DNA of 45,009 bases from Hyphomicrobiales bacterium (GTDB lineage Bacteria; Pseudomonadota; Alphaproteobacteria; Rhizobiales; Beijerinckiaceae), in NCBI GenBank assembly GCA_947455455.1, contig CANGOE010000014.1, positions 1 through 45,009 of the forward strand, in the 5' to 3' direction. Position 1 is the first letter of the stretch, and each line of letters opens with the position of its first letter. The notes under the pieces were generated by a model that was not told the origin of the DNA, made no database searches, and saw only the letters and a program-made list of their open reading frames with translations. The translations under genes and the position numbers were made by a program. This document shows, in pieces, positions 9,167-17,180 of this stretch.

Positions 9167-10369
9167 ATGAGCAACCACACATTTTCCAAACGCGTCTGGC
9201 TGGCCGCACCTGTGCTGGCCGGGCTGGGCCTGCTGGCTCCCCAACTGTCACAGACAGTGATGGCGCAAGAGACCGTGAAAATCGGCATGATCCTGCCAAT
9301 GACCGGCCCGTCCAGCTCGACAGGCCGCCAGCAGGAAGCCGCCGCCAAGCTGTTCATCCAGCAGAATGGCGCGACGGTTGCCGGCAAGAAAATCGAACTG
9401 ATCGTCAAGGACGATACCGGCGCTCCCGATGTCACCAAGCGTCTGGCCCAAGAACTGATCGTCAATGACAAGGTCAGCGTGTTGCTCGGCTTCGGCTTGA
9501 CCCCGCTGGCCCTCTCTGTTGCGCCGCTGGCAACACAGGCGAAAGTACCGCAGATCGTGACAGCGGCGGCGACCGCGATGATCACCGAACAATCGCCTTT
9601 CATCGTGCGCACCAGCTTCACCCTGCCACAGGCCTCGGTGCCGATGGCGGAATGGAGCCTGAAAAACAACATCAAGAAAGTCGTGACACTGGTGACCGAT
9701 TACGGCCCCGGTCTCGATGCTGAAAAATGGTTCAGCGACACCATCACCAAAGGCGGCGGAACCGTGGTTGAAAATCTGCGCGTGCCGTTGCGCAATCCCG
9801 ATTTCGCACCCTTCCTGCAACGTGTGAAGGATGCCTCGCCTGACGCTGTGTTCGTGTTTGTGCCATCGGGCTTCGGTGCCGCCTTCATGAAACAGTTTGT
9901 TGAACGCGGCTTTGACAAAGCAGGCATCAAGCTGATTGCCACCGGCGATGTGACCGATGACGATCTGTTGCAGGAAATCGGCGATCCCGCGCTTGGCGTG
10001 GTCAACACCCATCACTATTCGGCCTCGCACAATTCGCCCGAGAACAAGGCATTTGTCGAAGCCTTCCGCAAAGCCAACAACAATATGCGTCCCAATTTCA
10101 TGGCCGTTGGTGCCTATGACGGCATGCAGTTGATCTACAAGGCGCTGGACAAGACCAAGGGCAATACCGATGGCGAAGCCCTGATTGCCGCCATGAAGGG
10201 CATGAGCTGGACCTCGGTCCGCGGTCCTGTGTCGATTGATCCCGACACCCGCGACATTGTGCAGAACATCTATGTGCGCAAGGTCGAGAAGGTCGGCACC
10301 GAGCTGTACAATCAGGAATTTGCGACCATCGAAGCGGTCAAAGATCCTTTCAAAGCGGCCAAGAAATAA
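9167..10369 (+). CDS. Liv-type ABC substrate-binding protein (system 2)
   Basis: This 400-residue periplasmic ligand-binding protein has a Sec-type signal peptide (positive start, hydrophobic VWLAAPVLAGLGLLAP, cleavage-like TVMA-QE) and then VKIGMILPMTGPSSSTGRQ, the standard HAAT binding-protein opening. The ATG at 9167 is chosen because GAGAGGG ends 6 bases before it; an in-frame ATG at 9104 would put the start inside the putative operator. It is the first gene of the transport operon, behind a good promoter. A large stem-loop separates it from the permease genes, which would favour excess binding protein. The ligand is not evident from sequence. Confidence 0.94.
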   Translation: MSNHTFSKRVWLAAPVLAGLGLLAPQLSQTVMAQETVKIGMILPMTGPSSSTGRQQEAAAKLFIQQNGATVAGKKIELIVKDDTGAPDVTKRLAQELIVNDKVSVLLGFGLTPLALSVAPLATQAKVPQIVTAAATAMITEQSPFIVRTSFTLPQASVPMAEWSLKNNIKKVVTLVTDYGPGLDAEKWFSDTITKGGGTVVENLRVPLRNPDFAPFLQRVKDASPDAVFVFVPSGFGAAFMKQFVERGFDKAGIKLIATGDVTDDDLLQEIGDPALGVVNTHHYSASHNSPENKAFVEAFRKANNNMRPNFMAVGAYDGMQLIYKALDKTKGNTDGEALIAAMKGMSWTSVRGPVSIDPDTRDIVQNIYVRKVEKVGTELYNQEFATIEAVKDPFKAAKK

Positions 10370-10403
10370 CGTCCCGCCCCCACTGGCGTGACAATGACTA
10401 CAA

Positions 10404-10445
10404 GGGGGGACGCGAACGGTTTTGTTTGTGCCGTTTCGTCCCCCC
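10404..10445 (+). terminator. Long stem-loop after binding-protein gene (system 2)
   Basis: GGGGGGACG (10404-10412) pairs perfectly with CGTCCCCCC (10437-10445). A two-against-one bulge then leads to AACGG (10415-10419) pairing with CCGTT (10431-10435), leaving an 11-base T/G-rich loop. No T-run follows, so it likely stabilises the upstream message or lowers read-through into the permease genes. Confidence 0.65.
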
Positions 10446-10510
10446 GTTATTGCGCATATTCCCCCTGATTGTTTTGATCCCGAAGCCGGCGATAGGAAAA
10501 GACCACTCCC

Positions 10511-11371
10511 ATGCTGACGATTCTGTTTGATGGCATAGCTTACGGGATGTTGCTGTTCGTGCTGGCTTGCGGGCTCAGCGTGACCATGGGCTTGATGAAT
10601 TTCATCAACCTGTCGCATGGCGTATTTTCGATGGCGGGGGGCTATATCACCGCTTTTCTGATCAACCGCTGGGGTGTGCCTTTTCTGCTCTGCCTGCCAC
10701 TGGCTTTTTTGTTTTCAGCCGCGCTCGGCATGCTCCTTGAGCGCACGCTCTATCGCAGGCTCTATGCCCGCAGTCATCTGGATCAGGTCCTGTTCACCAT
10801 CGGCATTGTGTTCATGTCGGTCGCGGCGGTCGATTATGTGATCGGCTCACAGCAACAAACCGTCAAATTGCCCGACATGCTCAAAGGCCGCATCGATATT
10901 CTGGGCGGCAGTATCGGGCTGTATCGGGTGTTCATTATCGCTTTGTGCGGCTGTCTGGCCGTCACCATCCAGACCTTGTTGGTCAAAACACGTTTCGGAA
11001 GCCAGTTGCGCGCCGCTGTCGATGATCCGCGCGTGGCGCGTGGCATGGGCATCAATGTCAACACGGTGTTTGCCATCACCTTTGCGGTCGGCTCCGGTCT
11101 GGCAGGATTGGGCGGGGCACTGGGGACCGATATTCTCGGCATGGACCCGACCTTTCCGATCAAATTCATGATCTACTTTCTGATTGTGGTCACCGTGGGC
11201 GGCACCAGCGGCATCATGGGTGCGTTTTTTGCCTCGCTGATCCTCGGCATTGCCGATGTCGGCGGCAAATATTACGTGCCGCAAATCGGTGCGTTCATTA
11301 TCTATGCCTTGATGGTGGTGGTGCTGATCATCCGTCCGCAAGGTCTGTTCACCCGCAGCAGGGGGAAATGA
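10511..11371 (+). CDS. livH: Liv-type ABC transporter permease LivH (system 2)
   Basis: This 286-residue inner-membrane permease has the LivH opening (FDGIAYGMLLFVLACGLSV, then TMGLMNFINLSHGVFSMAGGY), several hydrophobic helices, an EAA-like loop near KTRFGSQLRAAVDDPRVARG, and the terminal IIRPQGLFTRSRGK. Its stop overlaps the LivM start by four bases (ATGA at 11368-11371), so translation of the pair is coupled. About 140 bases containing the stem-loop precede it. The ribosome site is only moderate (AGGAAAAG, rather far upstream), consistent with lower expression than the binding protein. Confidence 0.95.
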   Translation: MLTILFDGIAYGMLLFVLACGLSVTMGLMNFINLSHGVFSMAGGYITAFLINRWGVPFLLCLPLAFLFSAALGMLLERTLYRRLYARSHLDQVLFTIGIVFMSVAAVDYVIGSQQQTVKLPDMLKGRIDILGGSIGLYRVFIIALCGCLAVTIQTLLVKTRFGSQLRAAVDDPRVARGMGINVNTVFAITFAVGSGLAGLGGALGTDILGMDPTFPIKFMIYFLIVVTVGGTSGIMGAFFASLILGIADVGGKYYVPQIGAFIIYALMVVVLIIRPQGLFTRSRGK

Positions 11372-12360
11372 GCATGACCCCGTCCGCCCATCAGACAATG
11401 CTTGATCAGGCCCGCTGGCGCTGGAGCGAGAGCCTGTTCTGGCTGTTGAGCCTTGCTGTGCTGTTTGTGTTTCCCTCCAAAGCCCTGCTGTTCAGCCAGA
11501 TTGCCATTATGGGACTGTTCGCCCTGTCGCTGGATCTGATCCTCGGCTATGGCGGCATTGTCTCGCTCGGTCATGCCGCCTTTTTCGGTTTGGGAGCCTA
11601 TGCGGCAGGTCTGATGGCCAAGCACGGATTGGGTGATCCGCTGTTGGGATTGGCCGTGGCCGCTTGTGTGGCCGCCATCATCGGCTGGCTGACCAGTTTC
11701 CTGCTGTTGCGCGGCAGTGATCTGACACGGTTGATGGTGACGTTGGGCATTGCGCTGATGCTGTTCGAACTGGCCAACCGCATGGCCTCGATTACCGGCG
11801 GAGCCGACGGCTTGCAGGGCATGATGGTGGGGCCGGTGCTCGGCCTGTTCAGCTTCGACCTGTTCGGCAAGACCGCCTATCTCTATGCGCTGTCGGTATT
11901 GTTTGTGCTGTTTCTGCTGGCCCGGAAAATTGTGCACTCGACCTTCGGTCTGTCCTTGCGCGCGGTCAAGGGCAATGCCTTGCGCGCAGGGGCCATCGGC
12001 ATATCGGCCTCGAGCAGGCTGGTGGCCATCTACACATTGTCGGCGGCTTTTGCCGGTATTGCAGGGGCGCTGTCGGCCCAGACCACCCAACTAGTTTCGC
12101 TGGATGTGCTGGATTTCCACCGTTCGGCCGATGTGATGCTGGTGCTGGTGATCGGCGGGGTCGGCTGGCTTTATGGCGGCATCATCGGGGCGATCATGTT
12201 TACGCTGATGCAGGATTGGCTGGCGGGCATTACCCCGCAATATTGGGAGTTCTGGATCGGGCTGGTGCTGGTCTGTCTGGTGCTGGTCGGCCATGACCGG
12301 ATCAAGATTGCGATCCAATCGATCGGCACACGCCTGAGCGGCAAAGGAGGTGCGGCATGA
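11368..12360 (+). CDS. livM: Liv-type ABC transporter permease LivM (system 2)
   Basis: This 330-residue inner-membrane permease is the second half of the translocation pore. It carries the LivM signature LGYGGIVSLGHAAFFGLGAY near residues 53-72 and the cytoplasmic EAA-like loop STFGLSLRAVKGNALRAGAIG. Four-base overlaps link it to LivH upstream and LivG downstream (ATGA at 12357-12360). The start used here is MSMTPSAHQTM; an ATG two codons later is equally compatible. It is not fused to its ATPase, unlike system 1. Confidence 0.95.
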   Translation: MSMTPSAHQTMLDQARWRWSESLFWLLSLAVLFVFPSKALLFSQIAIMGLFALSLDLILGYGGIVSLGHAAFFGLGAYAAGLMAKHGLGDPLLGLAVAACVAAIIGWLTSFLLLRGSDLTRLMVTLGIALMLFELANRMASITGGADGLQGMMVGPVLGLFSFDLFGKTAYLYALSVLFVLFLLARKIVHSTFGLSLRAVKGNALRAGAIGISASSRLVAIYTLSAAFAGIAGALSAQTTQLVSLDVLDFHRSADVMLVLVIGGVGWLYGGIIGAIMFTLMQDWLAGITPQYWEFWIGLVLVCLVLVGHDRIKIAIQSIGTRLSGKGGAA

Positions 12361-13109
12361 GCATCGCACTGGCCACCCATGATCTTGTCAAGAATTTCGG
12401 TGGATTACGCGCCACCGACCATGTCTCGCTGACCGTCCATACCGGTGCCCGTCACGCGCTGATCGGACCGAATGGCGCGGGCAAAACCACACTGATCAAC
12501 CTGCTCACCGGCGTGCTGACCCCTTCACAGGGCAGTATCACACTGGAAGGGGAAACCATCACCCGTCTCAGCCAGCATGCGCGGGTCCGGCGCGGACTGG
12601 TGCGGACCTTCCAGATCAACCAGTTGTTTGCCGATATGAGCCCGTTGCAGTCGCTCTGTCTGGCGGTTTCCGAGCGTCACCAACAGGGGCGCGACTGGTG
12701 GCGTGTGGCGGGAGCCGACAAGGAGCATGTCGACGAGGCCGCCGATATTCTGGCCCGTTTCGGCTTGCGCGATGTGATGACCCAACAGACCCGCTTTTTG
12801 CCCTATGGCAAACAGCGCCTGCTTGAAATTGCCCTTGCCATTGCCTGCAAACCCCGCGTGCTGTTGCTGGACGAGCCGGCCGCAGGTGTGCCGGAGGAAG
12901 AGCGCCACGAGATCATCGACATTCTGGCCGACCTGCCCAAGGATGTCACCGTGGTGCTGATCGAGCATGATATGGATCTGGTGTTCAGCTTTGCCGACCG
13001 CATATCGGTGCTGGTCAATGGCGCTTTGCTGACCGAAGGCGGGGTCGACGAGATCGCGCGGGATCCGCAGGTTCGGGCTGTCTATCTGGGAGAATCCGGC
13101 CATGACTGA
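12357..13109 (+). CDS. livG: Liv-type ABC transporter ATP-binding protein LivG (system 2)
   Basis: This 250-residue cytoplasmic ATPase has Walker A GPNGAGKTT near residues 39-47, the LivG-specific region VRTFQINQLFADMS, a degenerate signature LPYGKQRLLEIALAIA, Walker B VLLLDEPAAGVP and an H-loop EHDMDLVF. It pairs with LivF, whose start it overlaps by eight bases (13102-13109). GGAGG stands just upstream, within the LivM tail, as a clear ribosome site. Confidence 0.95.
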   Translation: MSIALATHDLVKNFGGLRATDHVSLTVHTGARHALIGPNGAGKTTLINLLTGVLTPSQGSITLEGETITRLSQHARVRRGLVRTFQINQLFADMSPLQSLCLAVSERHQQGRDWWRVAGADKEHVDEAADILARFGLRDVMTQQTRFLPYGKQRLLEIALAIACKPRVLLLDEPAAGVPEEERHEIIDILADLPKDVTVVLIEHDMDLVFSFADRISVLVNGALLTEGGVDEIARDPQVRAVYLGESGHD

Positions 13110-13851
13110 GCCTGCCCGCACCGATCTATTGACGCTGGAGAATCTGGCCGCAGGCTATGGCGAGGCCCGCGTTCTCAACGGCCTGTCACTGTCGCTCAAA
13201 GATGGCCGCTCGCTGGCTTTGCTGGGACGCAACGGCACCGGCAAAACCACGCTGATCAATTCGCTGATCGGCCTGACCACCTGGCAGGGTGGACGCATCC
13301 GCTTTGGCGGACAGGATATCACCACCATGCCGGCCGAACAGCGCGCCCATCGCGGCATTGGCTGGGTGCCGCAGGAACGCAATATTTTCAAATCCCTGAC
13401 CGTCGAAGAAAACATGACGGCGGTGGCCTGTGACGGCCCGTGGACGGTGGCCCGCGTCTACGAGATGTTTCCGCGCCTGCAAGAGCGTCGCCGCAATCTC
13501 GGCAACCAGTTGTCGGGCGGCGAACAGCAGATGCTGGCGATTGGCCGCGCATTGGTGCTCAATCCCCGCCTGCTCTTGCTTGACGAGCCGACCGAAGGGC
13601 TGGCACCGATCATTGTCGACGAGGTCCTGAAGGCTTTGCGGCGCTTGGCGCAGGACGAGGGCCTGTCGATGATCATTGTCGAGCAAAAGGCCCATAAAAT
13701 TCTCAGCTTCACCGATGACGCGATCATTCTGGACCGTGGCAATATTGTCCACCAAGCCGCCAGCCGTGAACTCCTGCTTGATCAGGCCATTCTCGACCAG
13801 CATCTCGGTGCCGTCGGCAAGACAGCACCCCCTCCATCACAACCCCATTGA
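13102..13851 (+). CDS. livF: Liv-type ABC transporter ATP-binding protein LivF (system 2)
   Basis: This 249-residue ATPase partner of LivG has Walker A GRNGTGKTT, where most relatives have GxNGAGKT, the signature LSGGEQQM, Walker B LLLLDEPTEGLAP and the Q-loop region WVPQERNIFKSLTVEENM. It is the last transporter gene of system 2. The next gene, a MetE-like methyltransferase, starts 11 bases after its stop and is probably in the same operon. Confidence 0.95.
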   Translation: MTEPARTDLLTLENLAAGYGEARVLNGLSLSLKDGRSLALLGRNGTGKTTLINSLIGLTTWQGGRIRFGGQDITTMPAEQRAHRGIGWVPQERNIFKSLTVEENMTAVACDGPWTVARVYEMFPRLQERRRNLGNQLSGGEQQMLAIGRALVLNPRLLLLDEPTEGLAPIIVDEVLKALRRLAQDEGLSMIIVEQKAHKILSFTDDAIILDRGNIVHQAASRELLLDQAILDQHLGAVGKTAPPPSQPH

Positions 13852-13862
13852 AGGAACCAGCC

Positions 13863-14963
13863 ATGCAACGCACCAAGCCCCCATTCCGCGCCGATCAGGT
13901 TGGCAGTCTCCTGCGCAGTGAGCCGCTCAAAAACGCCCGCACGGCCTTTGCCAAAGGCGAGCTGGATGGCGCAGGCCTGAAGGCAATCGAGGATGCGGAG
14001 ATTCTGGCTCTGGTCAAAAAGCAGGAAAGCATCGGCCTTGACAGCGTCACGGATGGCGAGTTCCGCCGCGCTTTCTGGCATTTCGATTTTCTCGGTGGTC
14101 TGGGCGGCGTGGAAACCTTTGAATCCGATCAGGGGATCCAGTTCAAAGGCGTGCAGACCAAAGCCACCGGCGTGCGGGTGACAGGCAAGGTCCATTACAA
14201 GCCGCATCCGATGGTCGACCATTTCCGCTATCTCAAAAGCGTGACCAGCAAGACCGCCAAAATGACCATCCCCTCGCCTTCGATGTTGCATTATCGCGGC
14301 GGTCGCAAGGTGATCAATATGGGTGTCTATCCGGAGATGGATGGTTTCTATGATGATCTGGGCACGGCCTATGCCGGAGCTGTCAAAGACTTTGCCGATG
14401 CCGGTTGCCGCTATCTGCAGTTGGACGATGTCAGCTTCGCCTATCTGTGCGACCCCGAACAACGCCAGATGCTCACAGAGCGCGGCGATGATCCGGTCAA
14501 GCAACCGCATATTTATGCGGGCATGATCAACCGGGCGATCCACGACCGGCCGTCCGATATGGTGATTTCGATGCATCTGTGCCGCGGCAATTTCCGCTCG
14601 ACCTTTATCGCATCAGGCGGTTACGAGCCGATTGCCGAATTGCTGTTCAACGAGGTCAATGTCGATGCCTATTTCATGGAATGGGATAGCGACCGCGCCG
14701 GTGGTTTCGAGCCTCTGCGCTTCCTGCCCAAGGGAAAGTCGGTGGTGCTGGGTCTGGTGACCTCGAAAACCGGCGTCCTGGAAAGCCGCGATGCCTTGTT
14801 GCGGCGGATCGAGGAAGCGGCCAAATTCGCCCCGCTCGACCAGCTGTGCCTGTCGCCGCAATGCGGCTTCGCCTCGACCGAGGAAGGCAATGTGCTGGCG
14901 ACCGACGAACAATGGGCCAAGCTGGAAATGATCGTCTCGGTCGCCAAAGAGGTTTGGGGCTGA
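13863..14963 (+). CDS. MetE C-terminal-domain-like (cobalamin-independent methionine synthase family) protein
   Basis: This stand-alone 366-residue protein of the MetE catalytic-domain family (COG0620; YxjG-type) carries out zinc-dependent methyl or alkyl transfer to a thiol. Candidate zinc ligands are H238 and C240 (SMHLCRGN), E273 (YFMEWDS) and C334 (SPQCGF), the same HxC...E...C set as methionine synthase. The N-terminus PPFRADQVGSLLR is typical of the short family. It lacks the N-terminal half of full MetE (about 750 residues). Start: ATG at 13863 with AAGGAA upstream; a TTG at 13848 is less likely. As last gene after a transporter and a hydantoinase, it may act on the imported compound rather than make methionine; the related epoxyalkane:CoM transferase shows that family members can have other substrates. 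Confidence 0.88.
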   Translation: MQRTKPPFRADQVGSLLRSEPLKNARTAFAKGELDGAGLKAIEDAEILALVKKQESIGLDSVTDGEFRRAFWHFDFLGGLGGVETFESDQGIQFKGVQTKATGVRVTGKVHYKPHPMVDHFRYLKSVTSKTAKMTIPSPSMLHYRGGRKVINMGVYPEMDGFYDDLGTAYAGAVKDFADAGCRYLQLDDVSFAYLCDPEQRQMLTERGDDPVKQPHIYAGMINRAIHDRPSDMVISMHLCRGNFRSTFIASGGYEPIAELLFNEVNVDAYFMEWDSDRAGGFEPLRFLPKGKSVVLGLVTSKTGVLESRDALLRRIEEAAKFAPLDQLCLSPQCGFASTEEGNVLATDEQWAKLEMIVSVAKEVWG

Positions 14964-14984
14964 TCACAGTCCTCGATCAATCAT

Positions 14985-16205
14985 TCACCCGATCGGGCGC
15001 TCATCCGCAATGACCTTGCCATCATTGGGCAATGAACCGGTCGGGTGCCATTCGATGCTCGCACCCAATTTGGTGATCTCCCTGACAGTCTGCGCCAAGG
15101 CTTCATCCGGCTTGGCGGCTTCGGCCATCACGATCATCACATCCTGTTCGTTGTCACGCCGCACCACCACGCGCAGGCGGGCGATGTCGGGATGGCGGCG
15201 GGCAATGTCGGCCACCTGTTCGGGCCGCACAAACATGCCCTTGATTTTGGCGGTCTGATCGGCGCGCCCCATCCAGCCCTTGATGCGCTGGTTGGTGCGC
15301 CCGCAAGGCGAGGGCGTGTCCATCACAGCTGTGAGATCACCCAAGGCCAGACGGATCACCGGATGATGGGGGTCGAGCGAGGTGATGACAATCTCGCCGA
15401 CCTCGCCCGGCGCGACAGGATCACCTGTGCCGACCCGCACCACTTCGAGAATGACATCCTCGCTGACAACCAGACCGTCACGCGCGGTGGTTTCATAGGC
15501 GATCACGCCGAAATCGGCGACCGCGAACGCCTGATAGGCCGCAACCCCGCGCCGCAACAATTCATCCCGCAAGGAGGGCGGGAACGCCGCGCCCGACACC
15601 AGCGCCTTGGTGATCGAGGAGACATCGCGGCCGGTCTCGGCGGCCTTGTCGAGAATGATTTTCAGGAAATCCGGCGTGCCTGTATAGGCCACGGGGCGCA
15701 GATGTTCGATCACGTCCAACTGCTGTTCGGTCTGTCCCGGACCGGCAGGAATGGCCACCCCGCCCACCGCACGAATACCGGAATCCATGATGAAGCCACC
15801 CGGTGTCAGGTGGTAGCTGAAGGTATTGAGCACCACATCACCGGCACGAAAGCCTGCGGCAAACATCGCGCGCGCCGCGTGCCAGACATCATCCCCGCGC
15901 CGTTCCGGCTCGAAGATCGGACCGGGCGAGGTAAAGTAGCGACCGAACAAACGAGGATCTGCGGCGACCAATCCGGCAAATGGCGCATCCGCCTTCTGCA
16001 TCACGGGCAATTGCGCCTTGCGCAATACCGGCAAGCGCGCCAGTGCCTCCAGCGAGGTGAGAGCGGCCGGATCGACCGCCCCCAGATGCTGTCGCCAAGC
16101 GGGCAGAGCCAGCGCCGCTTCGATCACCTTGGGCAGAGCCGCCGCCTGCGCCTGTGCGCGCGCTTCGGGTGAGCGCGTTTCCAGCGCATCGAAATGATCA
16201 GCCAT
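14985..16205 (-). CDS. PaaK-like (phenylacetate-CoA ligase family) adenylate-forming enzyme
   Basis: PaaK-family enzymes activate an aromatic or other carboxylic acid to its CoA thioester with ATP. This 406-residue protein is near family length (about 430). It shows the C-terminal signatures GEIVITSLDPHHPVIRLALGD and GRADQTAKIKGMFVRPEQV (A7/A8 region) and a late Lys (LPNDGKVIADERP). The phosphate-loop region reads FTSPGPIFEP, so the usual SSGTTG-like glycine/threonine loop is replaced; this may alter activity. It is the last gene of system 3, 29 bases after LivF, and its ribosome site is AAGGA. Its 3' end faces the MetE-like gene with only 21 bases between, without a clear terminator. The substrate is not determined; an aryl-acetate would fit the oxidoreductase at the head of the group. 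Confidence 0.88.
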   Translation of the reverse strand: MADHFDALETRSPEARAQAQAAALPKVIEAALALPAWRQHLGAVDPAALTSLEALARLPVLRKAQLPVMQKADAPFAGLVAADPRLFGRYFTSPGPIFEPERRGDDVWHAARAMFAAGFRAGDVVLNTFSYHLTPGGFIMDSGIRAVGGVAIPAGPGQTEQQLDVIEHLRPVAYTGTPDFLKIILDKAAETGRDVSSITKALVSGAAFPPSLRDELLRRGVAAYQAFAVADFGVIAYETTARDGLVVSEDVILEVVRVGTGDPVAPGEVGEIVITSLDPHHPVIRLALGDLTAVMDTPSPCGRTNQRIKGWMGRADQTAKIKGMFVRPEQVADIARRHPDIARLRVVVRRDNEQDVMIVMAEAAKPDEALAQTVREITKLGASIEWHPTGSLPNDGKVIADERPIG

Positions 16206-16234
16206 CGGTGTGTCCTTCAGTCAGTGGGCGATGA

Positions 16235-17095
16235 TCAGGATAGCCAGCGCTTGCGCCGCTTGTAGCTTTTGACATCCTTGAAACTCTTGCGGTCGGCGCC
16301 TGCAACACCAAGGTAGAATTCCTTCACATCCTCGTTCTCGCGCAGGGCCTTGGCTTCGCCGTCCATCACCACGCGGCCGGTTTCGAGAATATAGCCATAG
16401 GTGGCATATTTCAGGGCGATATTGGTGTTCTGCTCGGCCAGCAAAAAGGAGACCCCCTCTTTCTGGTTGAGATCGCGGACAATATCGAAAATTTCTTCGG
16501 TCACCTGCGGAGCCAGCCCCATCGAGGGCTCGTCCAGCAGGACCATGCGCGGGCGCGACATCATGGCGCGGCCAATCGCGCACATCTGCTGTTCACCGCC
16601 CGAGGTATAGCCCGCCATCGAATTCTTGCGTTGCCGCAAGCGAGGGAAATAATTGTAGATGATCTCCATATCGCGCTTGATCGCCGCCGAGCCGTCACGG
16701 CGGGTAAACGCACCCGTCAACAGATTTTCCTCGATGGTGAGATGACCGAAGCAGTGACGGCCTTCCATCACCTGAATACACCCCCGCCGCACCAATTCAC
16801 TGGGCGACAGCTGGTCGATCCGGTCTCCGGCAAAATGGATCGAGCCTTTGGTGACATCGCCGCGCTCGGCCTGCAACAGGTTGGAAATCGCCTTTAGCGT
16901 GGTGGTTTTGCCTGCCCCGTTGGCCCCCAGCAAAGCCACAATGCCGCCTTTGGGAACAGTCAGGGATACGCCCTTGAGCACGAGGATGACGTGATCATAA
17001 ATCACCTCGATATTGTTGACCGACAGGATCGTCTGGGAGGCTTGCGGCTCCGCTTGCGGGTCCGCCGTCTCCACCGATACACCGATTGCGCTCAT
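16235..17095 (-). CDS. livF: Liv-type ABC transporter ATP-binding protein LivF (system 3)
   Basis: This 286-residue ATPase is longer than the usual 235-250 because of about 25 residues before the ABC core (ending QASQTILSVNNIEVIYDH) and a basic tail KSFKDVKSYKRRKRWLS. Walker A GANGAGKTT, signature TSGGEQQMCAIGRAMM and Walker B MVLLDEPSMGLAP are intact. The start at 17095 has AGGAGG 8 bases upstream. It lies after the binding-protein gene and before the PaaK-like ligase, separated from its LivG partner by three genes. This split order recurs in proteobacterial clusters that combine such importers with CoA ligases (from memory). Confidence 0.94.
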   Translation of the reverse strand: MSAIGVSVETADPQAEPQASQTILSVNNIEVIYDHVILVLKGVSLTVPKGGIVALLGANGAGKTTTLKAISNLLQAERGDVTKGSIHFAGDRIDQLSPSELVRRGCIQVMEGRHCFGHLTIEENLLTGAFTRRDGSAAIKRDMEIIYNYFPRLRQRKNSMAGYTSGGEQQMCAIGRAMMSRPRMVLLDEPSMGLAPQVTEEIFDIVRDLNQKEGVSFLLAEQNTNIALKYATYGYILETGRVVMDGEAKALRENEDVKEFYLGVAGADRKSFKDVKSYKRRKRWLS

Positions 17096-17139
17096 CTTGC
17101 TTTCCTCCTGCCCGGACCTGCCTGCCCGTCTGTGTCATC

Positions 17140-17161
17140 GGACCGCCCCGTGGGGCGGCCC
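17140..17161 (-). terminator. Stem-loop after binding-protein gene (system 3)
   Basis: CCGCCCC (17143-17149) and GGGGCGG (17152-17158) form a tight GC hairpin, extended by GG/CC across one mismatch. It lies about 20 bases past the binding-protein stop in the reading direction. There is no T-run, so attenuation or mRNA stabilisation is likelier than full termination. Confidence 0.6.
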
Positions 17162-17180
17162 GTTTGTTGGTTGGCCGTGA

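Noticed and set aside
14964..14997. Terminator between the convergent MetE-like and PaaK-like genes
   Set aside because: Only a short palindrome CCCGATCGGG inside the end of the PaaK-like gene is present, with no T-run.
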